The notes under the pieces: generated by a model | Databases searched by the model: none | Told to the model about the DNA's origin: nothing | The model's input: the letters and a program-made list of their open reading frames with translations, nothing else | Program-made: the position numbers and the translations under genes | Part shown: positions 33,164-41,866 of the stretch, piece by piece | Layout: each line of letters opens with the position of its first letter | How positions within the stretch are numbered: position 1 is the first letter of the stretch | Source of the DNA: Bacillota bacterium | GTDB lineage: Bacteria > Bacillota > Clostridia > Christensenellales > SZUA-584 | Assembly: GCA_023415795.1 (NCBI GenBank) | Contig: JAEZJG010000022.1 | Coordinates: 201,791 to 265,790 of the forward strand | DNA: 64,000 nt | Direction of reading: 5' to 3'

Positions 33164-34135
33164 ATGCATACGAAAAGGTTTGATTTAACAAAGTTGTTGG
33201 CTCCGGCAGTGTTGGTGATACTGTACATATTCTTTTCTCTGTTTGGAACAAACTTCTTCTCGCTTGATTATTTAGTCAATATTCTGGACGGCTCGTATTA
33301 CATCGGCTTCATGGCAATCGGTGTCACGTTTGTTATCATCACCGGCGGTATCGATCTGTCTCTAGGAACAACCATGATGTGCGCGGCGCTGCTGGGCGGC
33401 GCGGCTTACAACACGCTGCACTGGCCGATGGGCTTATGCCTGCTGCTGGTGGTGGTTACTGCCACGGCGATGGGTTTCTTGAACGGTATTATGGTCGCGT
33501 TCTTCAAGCTGCCTCCCTTCATCGCCACTTTGGGTATGATGATGATGGGCATGGGCTTCGGTGCGATCGTGACAAAGGTGCAGACCATGCGCTATCCCAC
33601 ATTCGGAACGCCGGAGGGTTGGTTCAAGAACATATTTTATAAGACTTCTGACGGTTTTCCGCTGGGCGTTCTGTGGTTAGCCGGGTTTATCGTCATCGCA
33701 TTCTTGCTCCTGAATAAAACGAGATTCGGCCGTTATACTTTCGCTATTGGTTCCAACCGTGAAGCGGCCCGCCTCTCCGGCATCAAAATCCGTCCGTGGC
33801 TGACTGCTGTATACACGTTCTGCGGCTTCTGCAGCGGTCTTGCCGGTGTGATGTATGCTGCGGTATACACCTCCATTATCCCTTCCACAGGCAATGGACA
33901 AGAGCTTCTGGGAATCGCGGGCGTTGTTATCGGCGGGACGAGCATGAGCGGCGGCACGGGTACGTTGGTCGGAACCATCATTGGTGTATTCATCATGAGC
34001 GTGCTTAAGCAGGGATTGATGTCGATGGGGCTGCAAAGCCACTGGCAGACGTTCTTCACCGGCGTTGTTGTCATCGCTGCGGTGCTGATGGATCAGTATC
34101 GAATCAGCAGAGGCAATCAGGTAAGAAAGGCTTAA
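33164..34135 (+). CDS. Sugar ABC transporter permease (RbsC/XylH type)
   Basis: A 323-residue membrane protein with eight to ten helices and the CUT2 permease signature GIDLSLGTTMM near residue 63 and GGTSMSGGTGTLVGTIIG near 258. It lies 10 bp after the ATPase gene and 53 bp before the binding protein, and forms the membrane channel of this importer. Confidence 0.94.
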   Translation: MHTKRFDLTKLLAPAVLVILYIFFSLFGTNFFSLDYLVNILDGSYYIGFMAIGVTFVIITGGIDLSLGTTMMCAALLGGAAYNTLHWPMGLCLLLVVVTATAMGFLNGIMVAFFKLPPFIATLGMMMMGMGFGAIVTKVQTMRYPTFGTPEGWFKNIFYKTSDGFPLGVLWLAGFIVIAFLLLNKTRFGRYTFAIGSNREAARLSGIKIRPWLTAVYTFCGFCSGLAGVMYAAVYTSIIPSTGNGQELLGIAGVVIGGTSMSGGTGTLVGTIIGVFIMSVLKQGLMSMGLQSHWQTFFTGVVVIAAVLMDQYRISRGNQVRKA

Positions 34136-34188
34136 TAAGTAATCCTCGGGAATTTCCCGTTGGAAAATAAAGAGGAGGATACCAAAAC

Positions 34189-35334
34189 ATGAAAAAGGCA
34201 TTATTAATGCTGCTGGCATTGGCAATGGTGTGGGCGTTGGCAGCATGCGGCGCTCCCCAGACTGCTCCTAGCAGCGCTCCGGCTGATACCGAAGAAGTGA
34301 CCGCGACAGAGGCTCCGGCAACAGAAGCTCCTGCTGCAGGCAAGCCCTACATCGCTGTTATTTCTAAGGGCTTCCAGCACAAGTTCTGGCAGACCGTTCA
34401 GGCTGGCGCACAGGCAGCTGCTGAAAAGTATGGCGTTGACATGACGTTCGACGGCCCTCCGTCCGAATCTGATATCAGCATTCAGGTTGATATGGTGAAC
34501 GCGGCTATGGCGAAGAACCCTGCGGCTCTGTGCCTCGCGGCTCTCGATACCGAATCCCTCAACGAGCAGCTCACCGCTTGCTTGGACAAGGGTATTCCGG
34601 TAGTCGGTTTTGACTCGGGCGTTCCGAATGCTCCCGAAGGCTCAATCGTTTCCACGGCTTCTACGGACAACACTGCTGCCGGCGCTCTTGCTGCTGAGCA
34701 GATGTACGAAAAAGTGAAGGCTGCTGTTGCGGCGGCAACAAAAGATGCTCCCGTTGTTATCAGCGTTATCAGCCAGGATGCAACCTCTGCTTCCATCACT
34801 GGTCGTACGGATGGCTTCGTAGCGAAGATGTTTGAGCTGTGCGACGCCGCTCAGTCGGGTCTTGTGGCTGTGACCGGCCATGACAAGTGGACCAAAGCTT
34901 CCACCTCCGGCGATGTTGCGGTTGAAATCCTCGTTTCCATCGCGGCTTCCACGAGCGTAACGGACTGCCAGACGGCTGCGCAGGCTGTTCTTCAGAGAGG
35001 ACCTGTTGGCGTGTTCTGCACAAACTCCGGTTCTGTTGACGGCATGCTGGCGGCGACCACCGACGGTTCCGATCTTGACCGTGCAAGCGGCAAGTACAAA
35101 GACCTTATCGCTGTTGGTTTTGACTCGGGCGCGACGCTGCTGAATGCCATCAAGAACAAATGGTTTGACGGCGCTGTGACTCAGGATCCGTACATGATCG
35201 GTTACTATGCGATCGAATTGGCTGTGAAGACCCTGAACGGCGAATCTGTGGATGCCATTGTTGACACTGGCTGCAAGTACTACACGGCTGACAACATGGA
35301 AGATCCGGACATCGCGGCTCTGCTTTACGAATAA
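34189..35334 (+). CDS. Sugar ABC transporter substrate-binding lipoprotein
   Basis: A 381-residue lipoprotein. The signal peptide ends in the lipobox ALAAC (Cys20), followed by a Ser/Thr/Pro/Ala-rich linker and a type I periplasmic-binding fold (IAVISKGFQHKFWQTVQAGA; GIPVVGFDSGVP; TTDGSDLDRASGKYKDLIAV). It is of the RbsB/XylF class; the ligand is not readable from sequence. The ribosome site GAGGAGG is very strong, fitting higher expression than the other subunits. Confidence 0.93.
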   Translation: MKKALLMLLALAMVWALAACGAPQTAPSSAPADTEEVTATEAPATEAPAAGKPYIAVISKGFQHKFWQTVQAGAQAAAEKYGVDMTFDGPPSESDISIQVDMVNAAMAKNPAALCLAALDTESLNEQLTACLDKGIPVVGFDSGVPNAPEGSIVSTASTDNTAAGALAAEQMYEKVKAAVAAATKDAPVVISVISQDATSASITGRTDGFVAKMFELCDAAQSGLVAVTGHDKWTKASTSGDVAVEILVSIAASTSVTDCQTAAQAVLQRGPVGVFCTNSGSVDGMLAATTDGSDLDRASGKYKDLIAVGFDSGATLLNAIKNKWFDGAVTQDPYMIGYYAIELAVKTLNGESVDAIVDTGCKYYTADNMEDPDIAALLYE

Positions 35335-35358
35335 GCCTATAAGAAACCAATTGATAGA

Positions 35359-35384
35359 GGGGGCAGTCTTTTAAGGCTGCCCCC
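35359..35384 (+). promoter_or_regulatory. Intercistronic hairpin after the binding-protein gene
   Basis: An 8-bp GC stem GGGGGCAG/CTGCCCCC, followed by A-rich DNA, not T. It may protect the upstream mRNA 3' end or attenuate transcription so the binding protein is made in excess. Confidence 0.6.
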
Positions 35385-35431
35385 AAAAATATAACTGCAA
35401 TTATATGTTTAAGAAAATGGGGTAATGAAAC

Positions 35432-35878
35432 ATGCTGTTGGGAGTACCGAAATTATTGTCGCCGGAGATTATTTCAACACTTTGTGAAATGGGTCATAGC
35501 GATGTCATCGTGATCGGGGATGCAAACTTTCCGGGCAAGCGCTTTGCGGAAGAAGGCAACTGTAAGTTTTTGAGGGCAGACGGTATCTCGGGTACGGCGC
35601 TGTTGGAAGCTATACTCTCCGTTATTCCGTGCGACACATACTGCGAGCATCCCGTCAAACTGATGCAGACCATGGAATGTGATCGGCATCTGGACATACC
35701 TATATGGGAAGAGTACAAAAAGATAGTGGCGAAGCATGATGAACGCGCAGATGCGGCTATCGGTTTTTTAGATAGATTTGACTTCTATGATGAAGCAAAG
35801 AAGTCCTACTGCATCATACAATCGGGAGAAGAAGCAATTTACGCAAACATCATGATTCAAAAGGGAGTTATCAAATAG
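35432..35878 (+). CDS. RbsD/FucU family sugar mutarotase
   Basis: A 148-residue protein. GHSDVIVIGDANFPG near residue 21 and the C-terminal YANIMIQKGVIK match the RbsD/FucU family, with the catalytic His in the first motif. Members interconvert sugar anomers before phosphorylation or isomerisation. The FucU-like loop sequences (DGISGTALLEAI) favour that branch, suggesting an aldose such as a fucose/galactose-like or ribose-like sugar. It overlaps the kinase gene by no bases but is only 1 bp away. Confidence 0.88.
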   Translation: MLLGVPKLLSPEIISTLCEMGHSDVIVIGDANFPGKRFAEEGNCKFLRADGISGTALLEAILSVIPCDTYCEHPVKLMQTMECDRHLDIPIWEEYKKIVAKHDERADAAIGFLDRFDFYDEAKKSYCIIQSGEEAIYANIMIQKGVIK

Positions 35879-35879
35879 C

Positions 35880-37391
35880 ATGGCAAAGGATTTGCTGCTC
35901 GGCATAGATATAGGCACAAGCGGATGCAAAATAGCGTTGTTCTCGCCGGACGGTACGGTTATCTGTACTGTGGTGGAAGATTATCCGGTATACTACCCAG
36001 CTCCGGGCTTTGTGGAGCAGGAGCCGGACGATTGGTGGCACGCTGTATGTCGAGGTACCAAAAGAATGATTGCGGAGTATGGCGTGGACACTGCCCAAAT
36101 CGCAGGTATTGGTGTCGACGGTCAGAGCTGGGCTGCGATTGCGGTGGATCGGGACGGAAAGGCACTTACACGCAACCCGATTTGGATGGATACCCGGTCT
36201 GAAGCAATCTGTAAAGAGTTGAATGAAACAGTGGGTGAGGACGCAATATTCGAAGTGTCGGGCAACCCGCTGAAAGCACAATATACGACCGGCAAAATCA
36301 TATGGTATCAGCGCAGCTTGCCGGAGGTTTACAAAAAGATCGATAAGGTTTTACAATCGAACAGCTTCATCGTATACCGCTTAACAGGTGTGTTGAGTCA
36401 GGATATGTCTCAAGGCTATGGGCTGCACTGTTTTGACATGAGAAATGGCTGCTGGGATGATGCAATGGCAGCGGCACTGGGGATAAGCCGTCATCTGCTG
36501 CCCGACATCGCGCAATGCCACGAGGTGGTGGGTACGGTGACGACCGCGGCTGCGCAGAGTATGGGGATTTTGGCGGGTACACCGGTGGTGGCGGGCGGTT
36601 TGGATGCTGCCTGCGGGACACTGGGAGCCGGTGTATTTCTTCCAGGGCAAACGCAGGAGCAGGGCGGTCAAGCTGGAGGCATGAGCATCTGCATGGATCA
36701 ATACTGTGCGGATCCTAGATTGATATTGAGCTATCACGTCGCGCCGAACCGGTGGCTGCTTCAGGGTGGAACAACGGGCGGCGGCGGTGTGCTGCGTTGG
36801 TTCCATGAACAGTTTGGTTATGAAGAGATACAAAGAGCGAAGGCAACGGGAGATTCCTCGTTTACGCTGCTCACAAATCTCGCGCAGACAGTATCGGCCG
36901 GCAGCGAGGGGCTGACATTCCTGCCGTATATGGCGGGAGAGCGCTCGCCCATTTGGGATGAAAAAGCCAAAGGCGTGTTCTACGGCTTGGATTATTCGAA
37001 GACTAAGGCACATATGGTTCGGGCGGCAATGGAGGGCGCTGTATACGCTCTGCGCCATAACATTGAAGTGGCGGCTGGAGCAGGTGCCGAGGTGGGTACC
37101 ATGCGCGCGATGGGTGGCGCGGCGAACTCACACTTCTGGACGCAGATGAAGGCGGACATAACGGGGAAGCCTATTGAAGTTCCCGCATCCGATGTGGCCA
37201 CGACGCTGGGCGCGGCACTGCTGGCTGGTGTCGGCTTGGGAATATACAGCGGTTTTGAGGATGCTGTGAATCAAACGGTGAAGGTAAAGCGTCGGCATGA
37301 GCCGAGCACACAGGACAAGACGGCCTATGATCGCGGTTATGAGACGTATTTGGAGCTCTATGCCGCGTTAAAAATTTTAATGCATAAGTAA
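35880..37391 (+). CDS. FGGY-family carbohydrate kinase (xylulokinase-like)
   Basis: A 503-residue ASKHA kinase of normal family length. N-terminal LLGIDIGTSGCKIALFSPDG is the phosphate-1 loop, IAGIGVDGQSWAAIAVDRDG the phosphate-2 region, and GGTTGGGGVLRWFHEQFG plus RAMGGAANSHFWTQMKADIT the ATP-binding part. The best resemblance is to xylulokinase-like members, which phosphorylate ketoses or polyols; the exact sugar is not determinable. Operon position after the mutarotase and before two dehydrogenases fits a catabolic kinase. Confidence 0.92.
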   Translation: MAKDLLLGIDIGTSGCKIALFSPDGTVICTVVEDYPVYYPAPGFVEQEPDDWWHAVCRGTKRMIAEYGVDTAQIAGIGVDGQSWAAIAVDRDGKALTRNPIWMDTRSEAICKELNETVGEDAIFEVSGNPLKAQYTTGKIIWYQRSLPEVYKKIDKVLQSNSFIVYRLTGVLSQDMSQGYGLHCFDMRNGCWDDAMAAALGISRHLLPDIAQCHEVVGTVTTAAAQSMGILAGTPVVAGGLDAACGTLGAGVFLPGQTQEQGGQAGGMSICMDQYCADPRLILSYHVAPNRWLLQGGTTGGGGVLRWFHEQFGYEEIQRAKATGDSSFTLLTNLAQTVSAGSEGLTFLPYMAGERSPIWDEKAKGVFYGLDYSKTKAHMVRAAMEGAVYALRHNIEVAAGAGAEVGTMRAMGGAANSHFWTQMKADITGKPIEVPASDVATTLGAALLAGVGLGIYSGFEDAVNQTVKVKRRHEPSTQDKTAYDRGYETYLELYAALKILMHK

Positions 37392-37399
37392 AGGAAAAC

Positions 37400-38449
37400 A
37401 TGATGAAGGCAGCAGTTGTAGTAGCAAACGAAGATGTTCAGTATTTGGAGATCGAAGAGCCTCAGGTTACCGAAGGCACTGTTAAGGTTAAGGTGGCGAT
37501 GTCGGGCATCTGCGGTTCGGATGTACCCAGAGTTCTCCATAACGGCGTACACTTCTACCCGATTGTGCTGGGGCATGAGTTCTCGGGCCAAATTGTGGAA
37601 GTCGGCGAAAAAGTGACAAGTGTCAAGGTAGGGGATAGAGTTGCGGGAGTGCCGCTGGTGCCATGTATGGTCTGCAGTGACTGCCAGCAGGGTAACTATG
37701 CGCTTTGCAAGCATTACAGCTTTATCGGCTCAAGACGAAACGGCAGCAACGCAGATTATGTTGTGGTGCCGGAACGCAACGTCGTGAAATTTGATAAGTC
37801 TGTCAGCTATGAGCAAGGCGCTATGTTTGAACCTTCGACAGTGGCTCTGCATGGGGTTCTGCAGAACGACTATCGGGGCGGCGGTACAGTGGCCATACTC
37901 GGTGCCGGCACAATCGGCATATTCACATTTCAATGGGCGAAGCTGCTGGGCGCAACCAAGGTTATCGTATTTGATATCAGTGATGAGCGTTTGGCACTGG
38001 CTGAAAAGCTGGGGGCGGACGGCATCATCAATACACTCAAAGAAAACTTTATGGACGAAGCACTGGAGGCAAGCGGCGGCAAGGGTTATGACTATGTATT
38101 TGAAACTGCCGGTGCCACAGCCACAATGAAGATGGCCTTCAAACTGGCGGGGAGCAAAGCAAACGTCTGCTTTATCGGAACGCCGCATACCGAGCTTTGC
38201 TTTACGCCTGCCGAATGGGAAAACATGAATCGGAAGGAATTTAAGCTGACAGGTTCTTGGATGAGCTATAGCGCGCCGTTTCCGGGCAAGGAATGGACAA
38301 TGACTGCAGAATACTATGCTTCGGGCAAACTCAAATTTGACGAAGGGCTGATTGGAGAACGCATATCGATGTCTGAGGCGCAGGAAGCATTCCAAAAGTT
38401 TAAGACACCGGGCGCGGTAAAAGGAAAGATTTTGCTGGTAAACAACTAA
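37400..38449 (+). CDS. Zinc-dependent medium-chain dehydrogenase (GatD/sorbitol dehydrogenase-like)
   Basis: A 349-residue MDR enzyme. Catalytic zinc ligands appear in SGICGSDVPRV and GHEFSG (with a Glu near residue 142); structural zinc Cys are in CMVCSDCQQGNYALC. The NAD-binding loop is ILGAGTIGIFTFQWAK. The stretch CGSDVPRVLHNGVHFYPIVLGHEF is close to galactitol-1-phosphate 5-dehydrogenases, so a polyol or polyol-phosphate oxidation is likely (inferred). AAAGGAA precedes two adjacent ATG codons. Confidence 0.88.
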   Translation: MMKAAVVVANEDVQYLEIEEPQVTEGTVKVKVAMSGICGSDVPRVLHNGVHFYPIVLGHEFSGQIVEVGEKVTSVKVGDRVAGVPLVPCMVCSDCQQGNYALCKHYSFIGSRRNGSNADYVVVPERNVVKFDKSVSYEQGAMFEPSTVALHGVLQNDYRGGGTVAILGAGTIGIFTFQWAKLLGATKVIVFDISDERLALAEKLGADGIINTLKENFMDEALEASGGKGYDYVFETAGATATMKMAFKLAGSKANVCFIGTPHTELCFTPAEWENMNRKEFKLTGSWMSYSAPFPGKEWTMTAEYYASGKLKFDEGLIGERISMSEAQEAFQKFKTPGAVKGKILLVNN

Positions 38450-38470
38450 TATAAAACGGAGGGAAGCAAA

Positions 38471-39481
38471 ATGGAATTTATTGATCCGACAAGGGTTCCG
38501 CAAAGAACGCTGTATGACGGAGGCAAAATGCCTTGCATCGGCATGGGCACATTTGGCTCAGATAGATTTACACCGGATCAGGTGTCGGCGGCTGTCGCGG
38601 GTGCCATCAAGGTGGGCTATCGCATGTTCGACTGCGCCGCCGTATACGGCAACGAAGATATGATCGGCGATGTGTTTCAGGATGCGTTCGATAAAGGCAT
38701 TGTGAAGCGTGAAGAGCTGTTTATCACCACCAAGGTGTGGAACAACATGCACGGCAGAGGAGATGTTCTCATCTCCTGCGCGAAAAGCCTGAAGGATCTG
38801 CATCTGGACTATATCGACGCGTTCTTCATCCACTGGCCGTTTGCAAACTATCATGCGCCGGGCTGCGACGGTGATGCGCGTAACCCGGACTCCAAGCCGT
38901 TCTCGGTTGACCGCTTTATGGCTACCTGGCGGCAGTGTGAACGTTTGGTAGACATGGGTCTCGTGAAATACATCGGTATGTCGAGCATGACCATCCCCAA
39001 ACTGGAGGCCGTGCTGCCGCTGTGCCGCATCAAACCGGCTGCCATTGAGATGGAGCTGCACCCCAGCTTCCAGCAGCCTGAGCTTTACGACTACATCGTC
39101 TCAAAAGGCATCGCGCCTATCGGCTTTTGTCCGATTGGGTCGCCCACTCGCCCCGACCGCGACAAGACGGAGAACGACGTGGTGGATATTCAGATGCCCG
39201 AGGTTGTGGAAATCGCCAAGGCGCATGGCGTACACCCGGCTGTCATCTGCCTGAAATGGGCGGTGCAGCGCGGACAGACGCCGATACCCTTCTCGGTGTA
39301 CGAGAACGAATACATAAGCAACCTGCGCTGCGTGACGGAAGACCCGCTCACGGATGCCGAGATGGAATCTATCAAATCGGCCGATAAGAACTGCCGCCTC
39401 ATCAAGGGACAGGTGTTCCTGTGGGAAGGCGCAAAGAGCTGGGAAGATCTCTGGGATTTGGACGGTACAATCACAAAATGA
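38471..39481 (+). CDS. Aldo/keto reductase
   Basis: A 336-residue AKR. Catalytic tetrad: Asp/Tyr in YRMFDCAAVYGNE, Lys in FITTKVW, His in AFFIHWPF. Family motif GMSSMTIPKLEAVL and C-terminal KWAVQRGQTPIPF support a broad sugar-aldehyde reductase role. Together with the zinc dehydrogenase it could convert an aldose to a polyol and then a ketose. It overlaps the GatZ-like gene by 4 bp (ATGA). Confidence 0.9.
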   Translation: MEFIDPTRVPQRTLYDGGKMPCIGMGTFGSDRFTPDQVSAAVAGAIKVGYRMFDCAAVYGNEDMIGDVFQDAFDKGIVKREELFITTKVWNNMHGRGDVLISCAKSLKDLHLDYIDAFFIHWPFANYHAPGCDGDARNPDSKPFSVDRFMATWRQCERLVDMGLVKYIGMSSMTIPKLEAVLPLCRIKPAAIEMELHPSFQQPELYDYIVSKGIAPIGFCPIGSPTRPDRDKTENDVVDIQMPEVVEIAKAHGVHPAVICLKWAVQRGQTPIPFSVYENEYISNLRCVTEDPLTDAEMESIKSADKNCRLIKGQVFLWEGAKSWEDLWDLDGTITK

Positions 39482-40749
39482 TGACAGAAAAGTATTTCAA
39501 CAAGCTTATTAGTGAGCAAAAGGGTGGCAGCGATAAGGCAATATGCTCCATATGCAGCGCCAACGAATTTGTGTTGGAGGCTGCAATGGAGGACGGTCGT
39601 GACAATGGACACATGGTTCTGATTGAGGCGACTGCTAATCAGGTGAACCAGTTCGGCGGTTATACCGGCATGAAGCCTCAGGATTTTATGGCGTTTGTAA
39701 GCCGTGTTGCGGACAAGGTTGGTTTGAGCAAGGATCAGCTGATACTGGGTGGAGATCACCTAGGACCGCTAACGTGGAAAGGTGAGGACGAATCCTCTGC
39801 CATGGAAAAGGCAGAGGAACTGATCCGACAGTATGTGAACGCGGGATTCAGCAAGATACACCTTGACACCAGCATGCGTCTTGCGAACGATTCTGTCACG
39901 GAACGGCTGTCAGATGAAACGATCTCAGGTCGTGCGGCACGGCTGTGTGCTGCTGCGGAAGGTGTCGGCGGAGTTAAGCCGGTCTATGTTATCGGCAGTG
40001 AGGTGCCCGTACCGGGCGGCGCAACGGAGAACGAAGACTCAATAGCGGTAACATCGCCGCAGGACTTGCAAGCAACGCTGGATGCGTTTAAAACTGCGTT
40101 TGCGAAAGCCGGTTTATCGGACGCATGGAAACGTGTGATCGCGGTGGTGGTGCAGCCGGGCGTTGAGTTTGCAGACAACACCATTATCAAGTACGACGCC
40201 GAAAAGGCGCAGGAGCTAATCGCATACGCACAAAGTTTAGATGGAGTCGTGCTGGAAGGGCATTCCACCGATTATCAGCCCAAGGCCGCCCTTGATATGA
40301 TGCGGCGCGACGGCATAGCAATCTTGAAGGTGGGCCCTGCACTGACGCTGGCGTTGAGGGAAGCATTGTTCGCGCTTGAGGATATGGAGCGCATATTGTA
40401 TCCGTTCTCGCCGAAGGGCGGATATTCAAATTTCCGCGAAGTGCTTGAATTCAAGCTGATGAGCAATGATAAGTATTGGAAAAGCTACTACCATGGCAGC
40501 GATCAGGATATCGCTTATGCCAGAAAATTTAGCTTGTCCGACAGGTGCCGTTATTATCTGGAGGATGAAGACATCAAGGCATCAATTGAAAGGCTGAGAG
40601 TCAATATCAATGCGGTCAGTGTGCCGTTTGGGCTGATATCGCAGTACTTCCCTGAGCTGAAGGAGAAGGTGCTTACAACGCAGTCGCCTGTAACAGCTGA
40701 GATGATGATTAAAGAACGTATCAAGTGCGTTCTCATGACTTACAGGTAA
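39478..40749 (+). CDS. D-tagatose-bisphosphate aldolase non-catalytic subunit family (GatZ/KbaZ)
   Basis: A 423-residue protein. Typical GatZ/KbaZ blocks: AICSICSANEFVLEAAME, ANQVNQFGGYTGMKPQDF, LILGGDHLGPLTW, IHLDTSMRLAND, VIGSEVPVPGGA and VLEGHSTDYQP. In enterobacteria GatZ supports the class II aldolase GatY. No gatY/kbaY or other class II aldolase lies in the window, so this member may act alone (many orphan GatZ-like proteins exist) or with a distant aldolase. It is coupled to the AKR gene by the ATGATGA junction. Last gene before the terminator. Confidence 0.92.
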   Translation: MMTEKYFNKLISEQKGGSDKAICSICSANEFVLEAAMEDGRDNGHMVLIEATANQVNQFGGYTGMKPQDFMAFVSRVADKVGLSKDQLILGGDHLGPLTWKGEDESSAMEKAEELIRQYVNAGFSKIHLDTSMRLANDSVTERLSDETISGRAARLCAAAEGVGGVKPVYVIGSEVPVPGGATENEDSIAVTSPQDLQATLDAFKTAFAKAGLSDAWKRVIAVVVQPGVEFADNTIIKYDAEKAQELIAYAQSLDGVVLEGHSTDYQPKAALDMMRRDGIAILKVGPALTLALREALFALEDMERILYPFSPKGGYSNFREVLEFKLMSNDKYWKSYYHGSDQDIAYARKFSLSDRCRYYLEDEDIKASIERLRVNINAVSVPFGLISQYFPELKEKVLTTQSPVTAEMMIKERIKCVLMTYR

Positions 40750-40790
40750 ATTAGTCGACAACACAACACTCTTCCTATTTTGATTCGGGG

Positions 40791-40828
40791 CTGGCTTGTT
40801 TCACTTTTGAAGCAAGCCAGTCCTGTTT
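40791..40828 (+). terminator. Terminator of the sugar operon
   Basis: A 13-bp stem CTGGCTTGTTTCA/TGAAGCAAGCCAG with CTTT loop, one G:T pair, then TCCTGTTTTG. Confidence 0.75.
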
Positions 40829-40896
40829 TGTATGGCGACATATACGCCTGCGGTTCGGCATACGCTTTAATGAAAAAGCGATACGGAGGACACGAG

Positions 40897-41757
40897 ATGA
40901 ACGAATCGCAGAGCGGGCAGTTTTTTCGTCCGCGCAAGCTGGGAGGGCTGTTGTTTGCCCTTGCCTGCTTTGACATTGTATTGGCACTGCTGGTGAATGC
41001 GGCGGGCGCGCCTGTTACTGTATTCTCAGAAGCGGTGGCGGCACACAGCGCAAATACTGAATACAGCTGGTATACCATGCCCACGAAGGATGGCTCACAG
41101 CCCGCGCAACAGCCGGAGTTCTCCTTCATTGGGCAGTACGGGGGGTATTGGATCGGTGCGCCGGATGAGAAGGTGATCTACATCACATTTGATGCGGGTT
41201 ACGAGAACGGCAATACAGCATCAATACTGGATGCCCTCAAGAAGCATAATGCCCCCGCTGCATTTTTTCTTGTGGATCACTACATCAGCAACAACCCCGA
41301 TTTGGTAAAGCGCATGACGGACGAGGGTCATCTGGTGTGCAGCCATTCCACAAGCCATAAGAACATGGCGGCAATGAGCGATTTCGAGACGTTCAAGAGT
41401 GAAATGACAGGTGTAGCAGAGCGGTGTGAAGCCGTCACGGGGCAGCCGATAGCACCCTATTTCCGTCCGCCGGAGGGACGCTTTTCCGAACAGTGCATGA
41501 AATACGCACAGCAGATGGGCTACAAGACGGTTTTCTGGAGCTTTGCGTATAAGGATTGGCTGGTGGACGCGCAACCCTCGGCAGCAGATGCCATCAACAC
41601 CATCATCACCCGCACGCATCCGGGCATGGTGGCATTGCTCCATGCCACATCAGCCACCAATGGCGCAATCATGGAAGATCTGCTGACGAAATGGGAAGAG
41701 ATGGGTTACACCTTTGGCTCTTTGGATGATCTGACGCGAGAGGCACCTGGGGGCTGA
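40897..41757 (+). CDS. PdaA-like polysaccharide deacetylase
   Basis: A 286-residue protein. One N-terminal membrane helix or signal anchor (about 17-37), then a NodB-type deacetylase domain with YITFDAGYENGNTASILDAL, HSTSHKNMAAM (metal His) and FRPPEGRF. The Asp-x-Gly-Tyr-Glu-Asn-Gly motif is the PdaA signature; PdaA makes muramic-delta-lactam in spore cortex. The start at 40897 follows GGAGGACACGAG; upstream in-frame ATG codons are outside the site. Probably a spore gene, standing alone. Confidence 0.87.
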   Translation: MNESQSGQFFRPRKLGGLLFALACFDIVLALLVNAAGAPVTVFSEAVAAHSANTEYSWYTMPTKDGSQPAQQPEFSFIGQYGGYWIGAPDEKVIYITFDAGYENGNTASILDALKKHNAPAAFFLVDHYISNNPDLVKRMTDEGHLVCSHSTSHKNMAAMSDFETFKSEMTGVAERCEAVTGQPIAPYFRPPEGRFSEQCMKYAQQMGYKTVFWSFAYKDWLVDAQPSAADAINTIITRTHPGMVALLHATSATNGAIMEDLLTKWEEMGYTFGSLDDLTREAPGG

Positions 41758-41799
41758 GAGGCGTGTTCTGGGAATGTAACAAGAGGCTGATATTTATAT

Positions 41800-41826
41800 A
41801 AGAGCGGGTGCAATGTGCCCGCTCTT
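41800..41826 (+). terminator. Terminator of the PdaA-like gene
   Basis: Stem AAGAGCGGG/CCCGCTCTT with nine-base loop; the T run is weak. Confidence 0.6.
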
Positions 41827-41827
41827 G

Positions 41828-41836
41828 TGATATAAT
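41828..41836 (+). promoter_or_regulatory. Extended -10 promoter of mutY
   Basis: TG-A-TATAAT; no convincing -35, as the preceding DNA is the terminator. Confidence 0.5.
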
Positions 41837-41866
41837 AAGAATCAATAGCAATAAGGGTGGAGAAGC

